From: Axinella damicornis
Lineage: Eukaryota; Porifera; Demospongiae; Axinellida; Axinellidae
DNA: 64,000 nt
Direction of reading: 5' to 3'
Assembly: GCA_963931865.1 (NCBI GenBank)
Contig: OZ007506.1
Location: forward strand, 12,892,450-12,956,449
Shown here: positions 1 through 12,029 of the stretch, piece after piece
Position numbering within the stretch: the stretch's first letter is position 1
Layout of the letters: the number at the start of each line of letters is the position of its first letter
Notes under the pieces: model-generated
The model's input: only the letters and a program-made list of their open reading frames with translations
What the model was told of the DNA's origin: nothing
The model's database searches: none
Translations under genes and position numbers: made by a program

Positions 1-100
1 TACTGCCCTTCCTCTCCCTCCCTGTCCTCCCCTGCACCACACACACACGCAACACACATACATACATGACATACATCACTCACCCCACATGCTCACACAG

Positions 101-809
101 GCACAATCCTTATCAGAGGCCAGAGAGTACATCCGCTTCATACCTTCCAGCGGCATTCTGGATCGCATCCAGCGAGGCGTTGTCAACACTTCCTTCGTCC
201 AGCTCGCCAACAGTGGGCCACGACAGGAGGTAATCTTCGTGCGGACTGTGGACCACTCCAGATGTAGTGAGGGACAGGTTTGCTGCTGCCTCACGGAATT
301 GCCCACCTGGCAGTACCCTCACCATGGCAACCACGCCGGGATATGAGATCTGTGCATGTGACCAGGGTCACCCAGATGTGGTGGATTGCGACAGAAGGAT
401 GGTTCTCCTGAGGGTGAGTAGAGACCATATCTGCTTGTTCCGATTGTTGCCTTTCATTTCACAGATACAACTATGTTTTGCAAATGAGATGCTGACACAA
501 AATGTCCGTCCAGCTTCTAGCATGTGTCAGGTCGTGTAGTTTCCATGAAGGCCTACCCACGAGATGCTGTTGCTAACGGTCACAGAATTTGTAACTTTCA
601 AGCCCAACTGCAGTCAACACTATGCACCAAGAATTAAGCAGCTGGTAGGTTATGTTAGTGAGCAAGACAGCTACATCGTCTGTGAAGTTTCTTCTCTAGC
701 TGAGCTTTTATCATTCTTTCCAAGTGTAATAAATGGTTGTTGAGAGTTAATGTACATGCACATCTGGACAGATGTGGTCGATTGCATCGGTTGTGTATAT
801 TCATGTCAG

Positions 810-844
<35 letters not shown>

Positions 845-2377
845 TCCCCTCTTCTCCCCTAACTTTATTCCCTCCCTCCCTCCACCTCATCCCTTCTCTC
901 CCCTCGTCTCCTCTTCCTCAGGATGGCCTGTGGGGGACAGTAGACACTACAAATAGTTCGCCTGGAGACCCCCTCTTCACCTACCCGTGTCCAGCTGGTT
1001 ACTGCCGCTGCTTTGTGCGCACAATCAGGGGGCCACAGTCATGTGATTATGTCATGGACAGCAATGACTTCAATCGCCAGTGTAGCTGTGACAGGCAGGG
1101 TCAGTGTATGTGCGTCTGTGTGTTCTGTGTGTGTGTGTGTGTGTGTAAACTTGTGGGCATGCGTGTGTGTGTGTGTTTGTGTGCAGCGTACGCGTGTGTC
1201 TGTGTGGTGTGTGGGTGTTTGCATGTGCACGTTGAAGTGCACTTCAATTCAAATTATCTTTTACTCCGTGGGATCAAACGTTTCTGGAAGAAGACTCAGC
1301 ACTTAACAGCGAGTAGCTTGGACGAGAGTCGAACCTCCACCTAACAGTAATTAGTGAGCTGTGCCTAATAACGCATGACTACGGTACTTCTGACAGTATA
1401 CTGAATTTCCAGTATAAAGTTCAAAACACTTGTGCACATGATATGCCATTTCCTGCCTCCCATACTTCCTGCCTTCCTTGCCCACTTCCTACCTCCCCGC
1501 CACTTCCTGCCTCCCCACCCACTTCCTACCTCCCCACCCACTTCCTACTTCCCCACCCACTTCCTGCCTCCCCACCCACTTCCTGCCTCCCCACCCACTT
1601 CCTACTTCCCCACCCACTTCCTGCCTCCCCACCCACTTCCTACCTCCAGGTGTGCTGTGTGGCAGTTGCAGATCTGGCATGGGAGTGACAGCCCTACTCA
1701 ACAACTGTGATACCTGCAGTGATGCATTTGGAACTCTCATTGCAGCCCTGGCTATCGTGGACCTGCTGATCTACCTGGCAGCTCTCACGTTTGCCCTCTC
1801 TTTCCCCCTCCCGCCATGGCTCTACCCTTGTGTGTTCTACCTCCAGATCCTCCCGCTCATGACGGACTACTTCCCCACCTCATTCGAGAAGTTTCGACCC
1901 TATCTCTACTATGTCGGAAGTGCACTTGGACTCTACTTTCCCTATGATTTCTGCCTATATGGAAATATGACGGAATTAGTCTCCTATGCTGTTAGATATG
2001 TGCCTTTCTTTGTAGCACTTCTGGTGTGTCCAGTTGTGCTGATTATCAGGTGAGTATCACAGTGGAACGTGTAATGCATTGTGGTCATGCTAAGCATTTA
2101 TGTAGTTGTTGATCCATTTACTAGTATGAAAACCTGCTCTTTCACTATAAATTACAAATTCTCTTTCACCATGTACACCTCAATACATACTTTATCACTT
2201 ACAGTACAAAATGTTTCACTTACTAACCTTGCTAACTCAGAGTAATGAAAATACAAAGTAGAGAGTCTTTCCGTGCTTGATAGATAGTAGCAAGCTTCCA
2301 TGCAGTAGCTTGCAAAAGCTTCCATTTTGTCGAGGACTTCTACTATGCAATGATGAGCACATTCTAAAGATCTGTCT

Positions 2378-2427
<50 letters not shown>

Positions 2428-3621
2428 GCACACACACACACATACACACATGCACACACACATGCACACACACATACACACACACACATGCACACACACA
2501 CATACCGCCACAGGCGGTATAAATTTCTCCCGGTACCCTGGCACGGGCTATGGTCCATCATCCTCTTCCTCTATACCCCTCTCGTCCACACTTCCATGTC
2601 CATTCTGAACTGCCCCTTTCTCCCGGGACAGAATGGCACAAGTGTACCTCGTTGGTTCATCAATGGAAACATGAACTGTTTCAATGGTGGACACATTCCT
2701 CTGGGCCTTCTTGCAATATTCATCCTAATCCTAACCACCCTTCTGGTACCATTACTAGCGATAGTCTCACTGGATCTAATTCATAAGGTGCGCTGGTCGC
2801 ACCATATGGTAGAGCCTCTTACGAATGCTTACAAGGAGAAGTACAGATGGTGGTCTGCGGTGGAGCTAGCCAAGAGACTGCTACTGTTGCTGTTCATCAT
2901 TGCATTTCCGACCAATGACTATCCAGCCATCTTCATCATTCTGATCTTGCTGTTTGTGGTGGGTTTTATTCAACCGTACAAACACTGGTCCTACAATACG
3001 TTGGATGTAGTGATGACCGGGAATATCCTAGTGTTACTGCTGCTGCGAAACACAGACCAAGTTGAAGAGGATTTCCAGGTCATACCTCCGCAGTCCCAGC
3101 TACGAAGGATGGGGCGTGGAGGTCGTGCAGAGTGTGGAGAGATTGAAGGAGTTACGAATATGACGTGGCTGCTTTTCCCGTTCGCATACTTTCCACTCCT
3201 CTTGACACTGATCATACTGGTTGTGTGGGCTGTGTACAAGGTAGGAGGATGTGTTAGAAGACTCAAGGGCAGCTGTCACAAGAAAGACAAGAAAGAGGCT
3301 GAGTTACAGAGGGTGACAACTTTAACAGTGCCTCAGAAACCTCGAACCACCACCATAGTGGACATGGCAGAACTGGAAAGCCCTACTAGCCCAGGAGGTA
3401 AGTATAAGCAGTTTCAGAGCCCAACCTTGACTATTGTTGATATAAAGGAATTGGAGGGAGAGCTGAATGCCTGTGATTCTCCAAGTATCAAACATGCAGA
3501 AGCAAGAAGACTCACCAGCTGGCCCATTGAACAGAACTCGAGTAGCAAGGATGATTCTAACACAGCACCAGGCCCCAGCTCTCTGCCCAGGACAATGGTT
3601 AGCATTGAAACCACAATCTAG
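101..3621 (+). CDS. Cysteine-rich multi-pass membrane protein, copy A (5' end uncertain)
   Basis: A plausible exon chain is about 263-413, 922-1099, 1650-2049 and 2514-3621. All junctions are GT-AG and the phases agree (0, 1, 2); the last three exons give 561 residues. The extracellular part has the order CPPG, CxC, YPCPxGYCRC, paired Cys, then VLCGSC and CDTC. About eight hydrophobic segments follow, then a charged cytoplasmic tail of roughly 120 residues containing repeated [13 protein letters not shown]-like strings. I recognise this layout from uncharacterised membrane protein families expanded in sponges and cnidarians; no function is known to me. The segment 101-262 follows a good acceptor (cacacag) but is open only in a different frame from 263-413, so it is either a frameshift or an exon I cannot resolve. 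The gene probably continues left of the window. Confidence 0.75.
811..843 (+). repeat. Pure C homopolymer, 33 bases
   Basis: Uninterrupted C run in the intron before exon 922-1099 of membrane gene copy A. It opens a long pyrimidine tract that leads to the acceptor at 920-921. Confidence 0.95.
1448..1645 (+). repeat. Pyrimidine-rich minisatellite before a 3' splice site
   Basis: About eleven copies of a 17-base unit (acttcctgcctccccac and variants with tacct or tactt) fill the 3' end of the intron and run straight into the acceptor cctccag at 1643-1649. The array acts as an extended polypyrimidine tract. It is absent before the equivalent exon of copy B, where unrelated sequence ends in ttcctccag. 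Confidence 0.9.
2381..2510 (+). repeat. (CA)n tract before exon acceptor, copy A
   Basis: CA repeat with scattered interruptions (gca, tgc, tac) filling the last 130 bases of the intron before the acceptor at 2512-2513. The same tract occurs in copies B and C with different lengths and interruptions. Confidence 0.95.
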
Positions 3622-3894
3622 TGCAGGCATTGTCAGTCTAGTTATGTGATGGTAGTATGACAGTTGTCCTCATCTGCAACTCAGTTCTGACAGTCAGGAA
3701 TCCATGCTGTTTTTAGTAGGATGTGTAAATACAGTATAGACCTATCAATCTGCCCCATGCGTTGGCTGTTTCTGGATATAACCGATCACGGCATTACATC
3801 ATTGCCTGCAACTAATCACCTCATTACATCATTGCATGCAACCAGTCACGGCATTACATCATTGATACATACTGTTACTGTTTTCCAACTGTCA

Positions 3895-5165
3895 CTGCTG
3901 TCTCCACAGTCACAACTGCCACAGTAGTCACAACTGTCACAGTAGTCACAACTGTCACAGTAGTCACAACTGTCACAGTAATCACAACTGTCACAATAGT
4001 CACAACTGTCACAATAGTCACAACTGTCACACAGTAGTCACAACTGTCACAGTAGTCACAACTGTCACAACTGTCACTGTAGTCACAACTGTCACAGTAG
4101 TCACAACTGTCACAGTAGTCACAACTGTCACAGTAGTCACAACTGTCACAGTAGTCACAACTGCCACAGTAGTCACAACTGTCACAGTAGTCACAACTGT
4201 CACAGTAGTCACAACTGTCACAGTAATCACAACTGTCACAATAGTCACAACTGTCACAATAGTCACAACTGTCACACAGTAGTCACAACTGTCACAGTAG
4301 TCACAACTGTCACAACTGTCACTGTAGTCACAACTGTCACAGTAGTCACAACTGTCACAGTAGTCACAACTGTCACAGTAGTCACAACTGTCACAGTAGT
4401 CACAACTGTCACAGTAGTCACAACTGTCACAGTAGTCACAACTGTCACAGTAGTCACAACTGTCACAGTAGTCACAACTGTCACAACTGTCACAGTAGTC
4501 ACAACTGTCACAGTAGTCACAACTCACAGTAGTCACAACTGTCACAGTAGTCACAACTGTCACAACTGTCACAGTAGTCACAACTGTCACAACAGTCACA
4601 ACTGTCACAGTAGCTAGTCTAGTGTCACAGTAGTCACAACTGTCACAGTAGTCACAGTAATCACAACTGTCACAACTGTCACAGTAGTCACAACTGTCAC
4701 AGTAGTCACAACTGTCACAGTAGTCACAACTGTCACAACTGTCACAGTAGTCACAACTGTCACAGCAGTCACAGTAATCACAACTGTCACAGTAGTCACA
4801 ACTGTCACGACTGTCACAGTAGTCACAACTGTCACAGTAGTCACAACTGTCACAGTAGTCACAGTAATCACAACTGTCACAGTAGTCACAGCTGTCACGA
4901 CTGTCACAGTAGTCACAACTGTCACAGTAGTCACAACTGTCACAACTGTCACAGTAGTCACAACTGTCACAGTAGTCACAACTGTCACAATAGTCACAAC
5001 TGTCACAGTAGTCACAACTGTCACAGTAGTCACAACTGTCACAGTAGTCACAACTGTCACAGTAGTCACAACTGTCACAGTAGTCACAACTGTCACTGTA
5101 GTCACTGTAGTCACAACTGTCACAGTAGTCACAACTGTCACAGTAGTCGCAGTTGTCACAGCTGT
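3895..5165 (+). repeat. 18-base minisatellite, left arm
   Basis: Several dozen head-to-tail copies of gtcacaactgtcacagta, with variants gtaatc and caatag and shortened units of 9 or 12 bases. Higher-order blocks recur: about 3900-4070 resembles 4140-4310. Confidence 0.95.
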
Positions 5166-5577
5166 CAGAGTGAGTAGTCACAACTCGCATTTTAGTCACC
5201 ACTTTTACAGTGGTACGTAGAGTAACTATTGACTGCCACAGTACTTTTGTGGTGGTCACCACTGTCACACTATAGGCATCACTATAGGTTGCGCTGATAC
5301 ATTATTTTAATTATTAAAGCATACTGATGAACAAAAATGCCATATACGTTAACTTTTTAATAGAACACTTTTTGAAGCTTTGTGCATTACACAACTTAGA
5401 ATCACAAATCCATGACATTCTCTTATTTATGATTTGTTGTCAGTTTTTGTATGGATATAACAAGCATTTGTTAGTTGTCCTTTTATTTCCTTTAAACGTG
5501 ATCTTTTATGGATATAACAACATCTGTTGGTTATCCCTTCATATTATCGTGATCTGTTGTTGAGTGACTACCTAATG

Positions 5578-6965
5578 TGACAGTTGTGACTAATGTGACA
5601 GTTGTGACAGTTGTGACTACTGTGATAGCAGTGACTACTGTGACAGTTGTGACTACTGTGACAGTTGTGTGATTACTGTGACAGTTGTGACTAATGTGAC
5701 AGTTGTGACTAGCATGCAGTGACTACTGTGACAGTTGTGACTACTGTGGCAGTTGTGACAGTTGTGACAGTTGTGACTACTGTGACAGTTGTGACTAATG
5801 TGACAGTTGTGACTACTGTGTACAGTTGTGACTACTGTGACTACTGTGACAGTTGTGCACGTGACTACTGTGACAGTTGTGACTACTGTGACAGTTGTGA
5901 CTACTGTGACAGTTGTGACCGTTGTGACTACTGTGATAGTTGTGACTACTGTGACAGTTGTGACTACTGTGACAGTTGTGACTACTGTGACAGTTGTGAT
6001 TACTGTGACTACTGTGACAGTTGTGACTACTGTGACAGTTGTGACTGTTGTGACAGTTGTGACTACTGTGACAGTTGTGACTATTGTGACAGTTGTGATT
6101 ACTGTGACAGTTGTGACTACTGTGACAGTTGTGACTACTGTGACAGTTGTGACTACTGTGACAGTTGTGATTACTGTGACAGTTGTGACTAATGTGACAG
6201 TTGTGACTACTGTGACAGTTGTGACTACAGTGACAGTTGTGACAGTTGTGACTACTGTGACAGTTGTGACTACTGTGTGACAGTTGTGACTATTGTGACA
6301 GTTGTGACTATTGTGACAGTTGTGATTACTGTGACAGTTGTGACTACTGTGACAGTTGTGATTACTGTGACAGTTGTGACTACTGTGACTACTGTGACAG
6401 TTGTGACAGTTGTGACTACTGTGACAGTTGTGACTACTGTGACAGTTGTGACTACTGTGATAGTTGTGACTACTGTGACAGTTGTGATTACTGTGACTAC
6501 TGTGACAGTTGTGACTACTGTGACTACTGTGACAGTTGTGACTACTGTGACAGTTGTGACTACTGTGACAGTTGTGACAGTTGTGATTACTGTGACTACT
6601 GTGACAGTTGTGACTACTGTGACACTAGACTAGCTACTGTGACAGTTGTGACTGTTGTGACAGTTGTGACTACTGTGATAGTTGTGACTACTGTGACAGT
6701 TGTGATTACTGTGACTACTGTGACAGTTGTGACTACTGTGACTACTGTGACAGTTGTGACTACTGTGACAGTTGTGACTACTGTGACAGTTGTGACAGTT
6801 GTGATTACTGTGACTACTGTGACAGTTGTGACTACTGTGACACTAGACTAGCTACTGTGACAGTTGTGACTGTTGTGACAGTTGTGACTACTGTGACAGT
6901 TGTGACTACTGTGACAGTTGTGACTACTGTGACAGTTGTGACTACTGTGACTACTGTGACAGCAG
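5578..6965 (-). repeat. 18-base minisatellite, right arm (inverted)
   Basis: Complement of the left arm, read here as tgtgacagttgtgactac. It contains its own higher-order repeat: the stretch ending gacactagactagctactg occurs at about 6620 and again at about 6840. The left arm has a matching agctagtctagtgtc at about 4612-4627. Confidence 0.95.
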
Positions 6966-7378
6966 TGACAGTATGTATCAATGATGTAATGCCGTGACAG
7001 GTTGCATGCAATGATGTAGTGAGGTGATTAGTTGCATGCAATGATGTAATGCCATGATCGGTTACATGCAGAAACAGCCCATGCGTTAGTTATTCATGAT
7101 TGTATTATGCCACTGTTCTTCAAATACAGTGGTGTTGCTGCTCTATAGAACATGCAGTTGGTGATGAACTGTTAGTTGACTGAACTTAATACCTTAATAC
7201 TTAACTCTGATATTCAAGCCCAAGGCCTTGATCAATGTGGGTTTGACCTCTTTCTGCATGACGTAGATTAGCTTATCATAACTGTAACAACCCATACAGG
7301 TCTCAGTCCACAGCAAGTGACACCAATTTTAGTATACGTTGGGTTGATTGAGGACTGGCAAATTAAGTGTAAATATTA

Positions 7379-7904
7379 CGAGGGGCAACCGCACTCCTGG
7401 TAGCCGCGTTGCAACCGGTTGCGACTCGACGGTAGCGCAAGCTAGGTATTGCAACTCATTCCAATTAACGCACATGCCACGTGAGGTCAACGCCGATCGA
7501 TTGAGCTGAGTCAGCAATGGCGGCCCAAGGACACACATGCAAGGAGAAGACAAGAAACTGTTACAGCGCTCACAACTTCGCCAGCACGGTGAGTTTGGCA
7601 TGTAAGCGTCAGTGAACGACAGCGATCACGGCCGTGTGGTCAGAATCTTCGTGTGACTTTCCTAAGAACGGTACTGCCACCGGAAGTCGAGAGAGCGCTC
7701 GCAATGGCGGCCAACGGCGAGACAAAAGCGTTCATATCTCTACCACCAAAGTGAGTTTCAGCACAATTATTTTGATTTTGTGTCACTGCATCATAGCGAT
7801 CACGACGGTGTAGTCAGAATCTTTGTAGCCCATTCCGAAGTAGTCAAACGTTATTTACATTATTTAATTACGCGGCACAATTTTTCCTATACCAGGAGTG
7901 TAAC
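7379..7904. other. Block-A-specific segment containing two first-exon-like pieces
   Basis: Block B runs directly from gtgtaaatattac to taggaatacg, while block A carries this extra segment of about 526 bases. It has short inverted matches near its ends (cactcctggta / taccaggagtg). Inside are two similar cassettes in which ATGGCGGCC starts an open stretch ending at a gtgagt donor: 7517-7588 (24 codons) and 7704-7750 (15 codons plus 2 bases). They look like duplicated first coding exons. I cannot find matching downstream exons, so an origin by transduction or promoter capture is only a guess. Confidence 0.45.
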
Positions 7905-8040
7905 TAGGAATACGTATCCGCATAATTGCCTCGCGCGCACGCCGCGGCCGCATGCGCAGCCTGGCCACGTGCTTACGAATTACGAGTATGATAGATCTCT
8001 AATAGCTAAGTGTGAATTTGCGAGTGTGGAGCTGAGATAA

Positions 8041-8250
8041 ACATGTCGATTACACTCACTGTTCGACTCCACATGTAGCTGCTCTAGCTCTGCAAGCCCT
8101 GAAGGCCCGCTCGCTTGTACCCTAGCCTCTGGCTACGCGAGACTATTGTGGAGTTGCGGTTTAAACAGATGTCGACTGTTTGACTCCATATGTAGCTGCT
8201 CCAGCTCTGCAAGCCCTGGAGCACCGCACGCTCGTCCACTGATCTGTTCC
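8041..8250 (+). repeat. Two-copy tandem repeat of about 120 bases
   Basis: The string ctgttcgactccacatgtag plus tgctc and agctctgcaagccctg recurs at about 8061 and 8184 with similar spacing. The equivalent sits in block B at about 16731-16920. No coding sense is seen. Confidence 0.7.
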
Positions 8251-8369
8251 TCAAGGTTGTAGTTCTCGCACCGTCGAGCCCTCGCAGCAAATAAAACTCA
8301 ATTGGCCGGCAGGAAACCCGCAACATTCCTATCGATCCTATCAACATTCCTGAGCATGACATATTCCAG

Positions 8370-8410
8370 TACGTACGTGCGTACGTACCACGTACGTACG
8401 TACATACGTA
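8370..8410. repeat. (ACGT)n self-complementary microsatellite
   Basis: Alternating acgt units with one ccacgt break. Block B has a longer allele at 17047-17096, so the array has changed length since duplication. Confidence 0.9.
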
Positions 8411-9870
8411 TATAGTGAGAAATAGATCCCCCATTCAAAGCCTCGCGCCAATGCACTCGGCAATGACTGTGGGTAAGCATCACTTGGACAGAGACCTAGC
8501 ACATGTAGCTAGGAAGTTTCCAAGTATACTTGGCCTAGCACCCAACATCAGTAATTGTAAGGTGCCAAATTGGTAAAAGTGCAGGTGGGGTGATGATTAT
8601 TTGGCCTACAGTTGCAGTCATATAAGGCCTGCATGACTAGCGCATGGCTTCGGGAGGTTTTACAGTTTAGTGGGGATGCCTGCTGAAAACTCAGCACATG
8701 TAAAGTCACTCTGAAGCTCAAGTTGTTATAGGGGCATATTTTCTGGACAGATGAGAAGGCCTACAATTAAGTGCATAGGGTGGAAATTAGCATCAATAAG
8801 GGGTTTCAATTAACATGGACCCATTCAGTATTGCCATATATACCTCTGTACGTCTGTACTGGTGGTGCATGCTGGTAGATTGAGAGTCCGTATATAGTGC
8901 TCAGCTCAGGCCTGCATGGGTTTGAATGCCACTAAAGCCCTTGACTTTTCTGTTGATGCCAAAGTCAAGTTCAAAAAAAGGGATTTGCCCTTCCAGAGAT
9001 GCAAGTTTGAGCAATGCCATTTATGGTAACTTCAGTGATGATGTCATCACCATCCCCAGTAAATTAATTAATGGGGCCCAGAACCTGAATGAGAACCTCC
9101 TCGTCTATAGCTCTGGGGATGCAGCATTTGTGGTTGTGGGTTATCAAATCCTATAACCTTATGTTTGACCAATGGAGCTGGTTGAATGCTATAGGGTGAT
9201 GTCGAGAGCTGGACGTTGTGTCTAAGGTGTACATGCCTTAACTTAAATGTCATTCGTGTGTGTGTATGTATACGTATGTATTCTGTGTGTGTACGTATTA
9301 TGTATGTGTGTGTGTTGAAATTCTGTACTGTGATAAAATGCGATGAACTTTGACTGAGAGTTCATCAGACCTCTACACAGAGAGCAGCCGGGCAACCATG
9401 ATAATGGAGTATCTCCTTATAGTTTTGCAACTGGAAGATGATTGATGGCTGTTACGGTTTTTGGGAACACTCACTCAATAGGCTTTCCGTAGTTTCATTT
9501 GACTCTGGTTCACCCCATTTCTTTGAAATAAGAATGATGGATCCGGAGTGCTTATGTAGGTGAATGACTTGAAGTAGCTGAGCGAGCGAATTATTATAAC
9601 AAAGTGGATCAGAGGGGGAAGCAAAGCTATAGCTAGCGTCTACATAATATTATCCAGTAATGTCTGCTCGCAAAATAGGCACACCTATACAAGGCTAAAT
9701 TGCTGTGCTTTAATGCAAAACTTAAAACAGGATGCAAGAAATGACCCAAAACCTCGAGTTGTGCAATAGCCAAGCTACCATTGGCACAAAGTATAAGTTA
9801 CCAACCCAAAGTACAGGAAACCACACATGCAGGCAAATGGATATATCTCCATAAACCTCTGAACAGTGTT
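8411..9870. other. Intergenic spacer, no gene seen
   Basis: Non-coding sequence shared with block B (17100-18535) and partly with block C (25540-26700) at high identity. The open frame at 8926-9156 is conserved in B but not in C and resembles no family I know. Confidence 0.6.
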
Positions 9871-9874
9871 GATT

Positions 9875-10922
9875 TCACACTATATCGGAGTCCACTTCAT
9901 CTTTTTGATCCAAATCAACAGCTTGCTTCTGGCAGCTACCACGACCCGCACTCTGCTCGTTGATGAGGCTCTCTTCGCTGTCGCTAATCTCAACCCAGCT
10001 CTGCCCAAGTCTCTGGGGCAGCACTCTACTCAGACACTTACAGAACTGGCAGTTACGCTTTTGCAGGAGCAGGCGAACAGTCACCCAAAAGCCATGCACA
10101 AAAACAAGGACTCCCAATATATGCAAACCAAAGGTGAGTGCAGCAAACAGTTCTCTCCGGTGCGGGTCTGAGCGTACCTGATGGTTACTATCGCAGGATG
10201 CTGCAATAGATCCTTGGTATAATTATGTGTGAATTTGGATTGTACAAGGTGAAGGCAATTCCAATGATCCATGTGCCACCAATCAGCAAACTAGATGAAA
10301 GACCCATGTTTATTAGCAGGTGACTCCCTCTGATCATACGTAAGAGTGAAAAGACGGCACAAGCTACTGCAGTTACCATCCAAAACAAGTGCATGCGAAT
10401 ATGCAGATCAGTATGGCATCCACGATGGTAATCCTGAATGTAATAGAGAAAACAGCTGGCTTGTTTTGGACGGAAGTGTAATGTGGACAGAAAGGATGTC
10501 TACGACGCCTGAAAGGATGTATGGAGTGTAAAGCACAGCATGTTGGAACTTGGTCACTTCAGGTGCCAGCTTGCCATCAGGTGTAAACACGTGGTGTATT
10601 CTCCAAACGATATGCTCCCGTCCATCTTTGTCATGTAGAACATCAAAACATAGTTCGATAATCATTCCAGCTACATGTGTATTCCAAATAGGATCTTGGC
10701 AATCGGTTCAATTGGTACCTTTGGCCAAAATGGTTGGGGAATCCAGGACAGATTCTGTGGAGCACTCTTGTACTTGGAACAGCAGCCACTGCCATGCTGA
10801 AAATGGTTTTCAATTTTTCGCCAATATCCAGCGTTGAGGTCGGCAAAGGATGTCAGAAACAGCCACCATACTCTGTACAAGATATTCCACGACCCTCCTA
10901 TTATGTGAGCTACAAAACTCAT
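9875..10922 (-). pseudogene. TMEM45/DUF716-like membrane protein, copy A (broken)
   Basis: Read on the minus strand from MSFVAH at 10922, the protein follows the TMEM45 pattern. An N-terminal hydrophobic helix is followed by a region ending ILFGIH, then VAGMIIELCF, VFTPDGKLAPEVTKFQHAVLY, the helix YILSGVVDILSV, and MHLFWMVTAVACAVFSLLRM...GTWIIGIAFTLYNP. A separate 3' part has a further helix (LFAALTFGLHILGVLVFVHG) and an acidic tail ending DEVDSDIV. TMEM45 proteins are seven-helix membrane proteins of poorly known role. Defects: a 2-base excess at about 10674-10678 breaks the frame between FGIH and VAGM, and about 20 bases are missing near 10425-10435 compared with copy B. A join between 10130 and 10240 also stays unresolved. 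The family match is my own recognition. Confidence 0.75.
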
Positions 10923-11173
10923 CTTGAAGGTAGCAAATATGGTTGTGACTGACTTCAGTTTAAAGAAACGCTCTCTTCGACTACAGCGCTTACTGCAAAA
11001 GAGAAGGGTTGCTTTAACCCAGCTCAGTTGCTGCTTCAGTATTGAACAAAGCAGACCATGCAATTACACTGCTAGAGGGCCTCCAACATCAGACCTGCAG
11101 ACGGGTAAACTATTCTATATATATCTACCGCACCAAGAGTTCATAACAATAAGAGTGTGCAACTGCCATATGG

Positions 11174-11399
11174 CAGGGTTTCATCCAGAAAAAAATGTTT
11201 GGGGGGGAAGTAGTGGCAAGTGCCGTGCAAAATGTTTTGAGGTTAATTAATTCCCCGGAAGAGGTGTGGCCTACAGCTGTATCTGAGTCCTAATATGGTA
11301 TTACCTATGATGTAATGATATAGTCAATCTCTTCTTTGGGGGGGAAGCTTCCCCCCTGCCCCCCCCCCCCCCCCCCCCCCCCCAGTAGATAAAACCCTG
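11174..11399. mobile_element. 226-base inverted-terminus element with poly-C core
   Basis: It begins cagggtttcatc and ends gataaaaccctg, which is an inverted terminal repeat. It is flanked by direct tatgg at 11169-11173 and 11400-11404. Block B has the empty site (gccatatgggttcc at about 22049). It contains a run of 25 C (11359-11383). A related end (taaataaaaccctg next to 33 C) occurs at 43426-43482. Confidence 0.8.
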
Positions 11400-11585
11400 T
11401 ATGGGTTCCACTACGGCCATCTCAGCAGTATGATGTCAATTGGTGTGGCCTACCTGTACACATAGGCTGTGTAAACTTGACTACTCATACTGATTGACTA
11501 CTCATACTGATTGACTACTCATACTGATTGACTACTCATACTGCTGTCATACTGCTGAGATGGTGGTAGTGGAACCCATATATGG
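11400..11585. repeat. Inverted repeat with internal minisatellite
   Basis: The arms gggttccactacggccatct / agatggtggtagtggaaccc enclose four copies of attgactactcatactg. The intact version in block B (22015-22340) has longer arms of about 70 bases. The left arm of this copy is split by the insertion 11174-11399. Confidence 0.85.
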
Positions 11586-11804
11586 CAGTTGCACACTCTT
11601 TTTGTTATGAACTCTTGACCGCACCCAACTTGTTAGTTCAACTGCTAATTGAGACGTGTTTGACATTTGGCTGGGGTATAATAATTTAGCATTTCTGAAT
11701 CCATACACTACTTGACCACTGAATAGCCTCCCATGCAGATGTATTTCAATATACCCCACCCAAAATTTTAGTTTGGCTGCTAACCAACTGCTAATTAATA
11801 GAAG

Positions 11805-12020
11805 ATGTGTTTGAAAGCATTTGACTGTGGACCAATTAAACATCCCTGGTTCGAATCCCACCTGTTGTTTCACATGGTAAAGTGCTTTCTTTACCCCTCC
11901 ACTCCTTGGCAGATCAGCCATTGGCTGAAAGGGCTTGGAGGTACAAGAGGCCACCCTCGAATAATAGCTGCACCTCCAGAAGGGCTGAATGAAATAAATG
12001 CCGCCCTTGTTTAGCATTAG
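11805..12020. repeat. Interspersed repeat with tRNA-like B-box
   Basis: It contains ggttcgaatcccacc, a perfect RNA polymerase III B-box type string. This is followed by a stretch (ctcgaataatagctgcacct) that recurs in block B at about 22985 and, inverted, at about 43670. The combination suggests a tRNA-derived SINE-like repeat. No poly-A tail is evident. Confidence 0.5.
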
Positions 12021-12029
12021 TAGCCTTGG

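Larger units (their letters stand above)
3764..7079. mobile_element. Giant foldback transposon with minisatellite arms and 8-bp target duplication
   Basis: The element begins ggctgtttct and ends agaaacagcc. It is flanked by direct 8-bp repeats catgcgtt at 3756-3763 and 7080-7087. Block B has the uninterrupted site with one catgcgtt (15839-15846), and block C has catgcatt (25247-25254), so the insertion is datable to after the duplication. Just inside the ends lie inverted copies of a three-part cggcattacatcattg motif. Next come arms of about 1.3-1.4 kb made of an 18-base unit (gtcacaactgtcacagta on the left, its complement on the right). A central AT-rich loop is at about 5270-5577. There is no transposase-like open frame; long repeat frames such as VVTTVT or CDYCDS are translation of the repeats. 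The 8-bp duplication suggests hAT or another 8-bp superfamily. Confidence 0.92.

Noticed and set aside
113..334. Minus-strand frame over the first membrane gene exon
   Set aside because: The plus strand carries the acceptor, donor and CPPG...CxC pattern in line with the downstream exons; the minus frame has no family resemblance.
3395..3420. Intron in the membrane gene tail (gtaagtataagcagtttcag)
   Set aside because: It would be only 20 bases long, and the frame stays open through it in all copies.
4027..5268. 413-codon minus-strand open frame (CDYCDS / VTTVTVV)
   Set aside because: It is a translation of the 18-base minisatellite. Because 18 is a multiple of three, frames stay open by default on both arms.
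3895..6965. CRISPR-like array of direct repeats
   Set aside because: The repeats are contiguous with no unique spacers, the arms are inverted to each other, and the context is eukaryotic.
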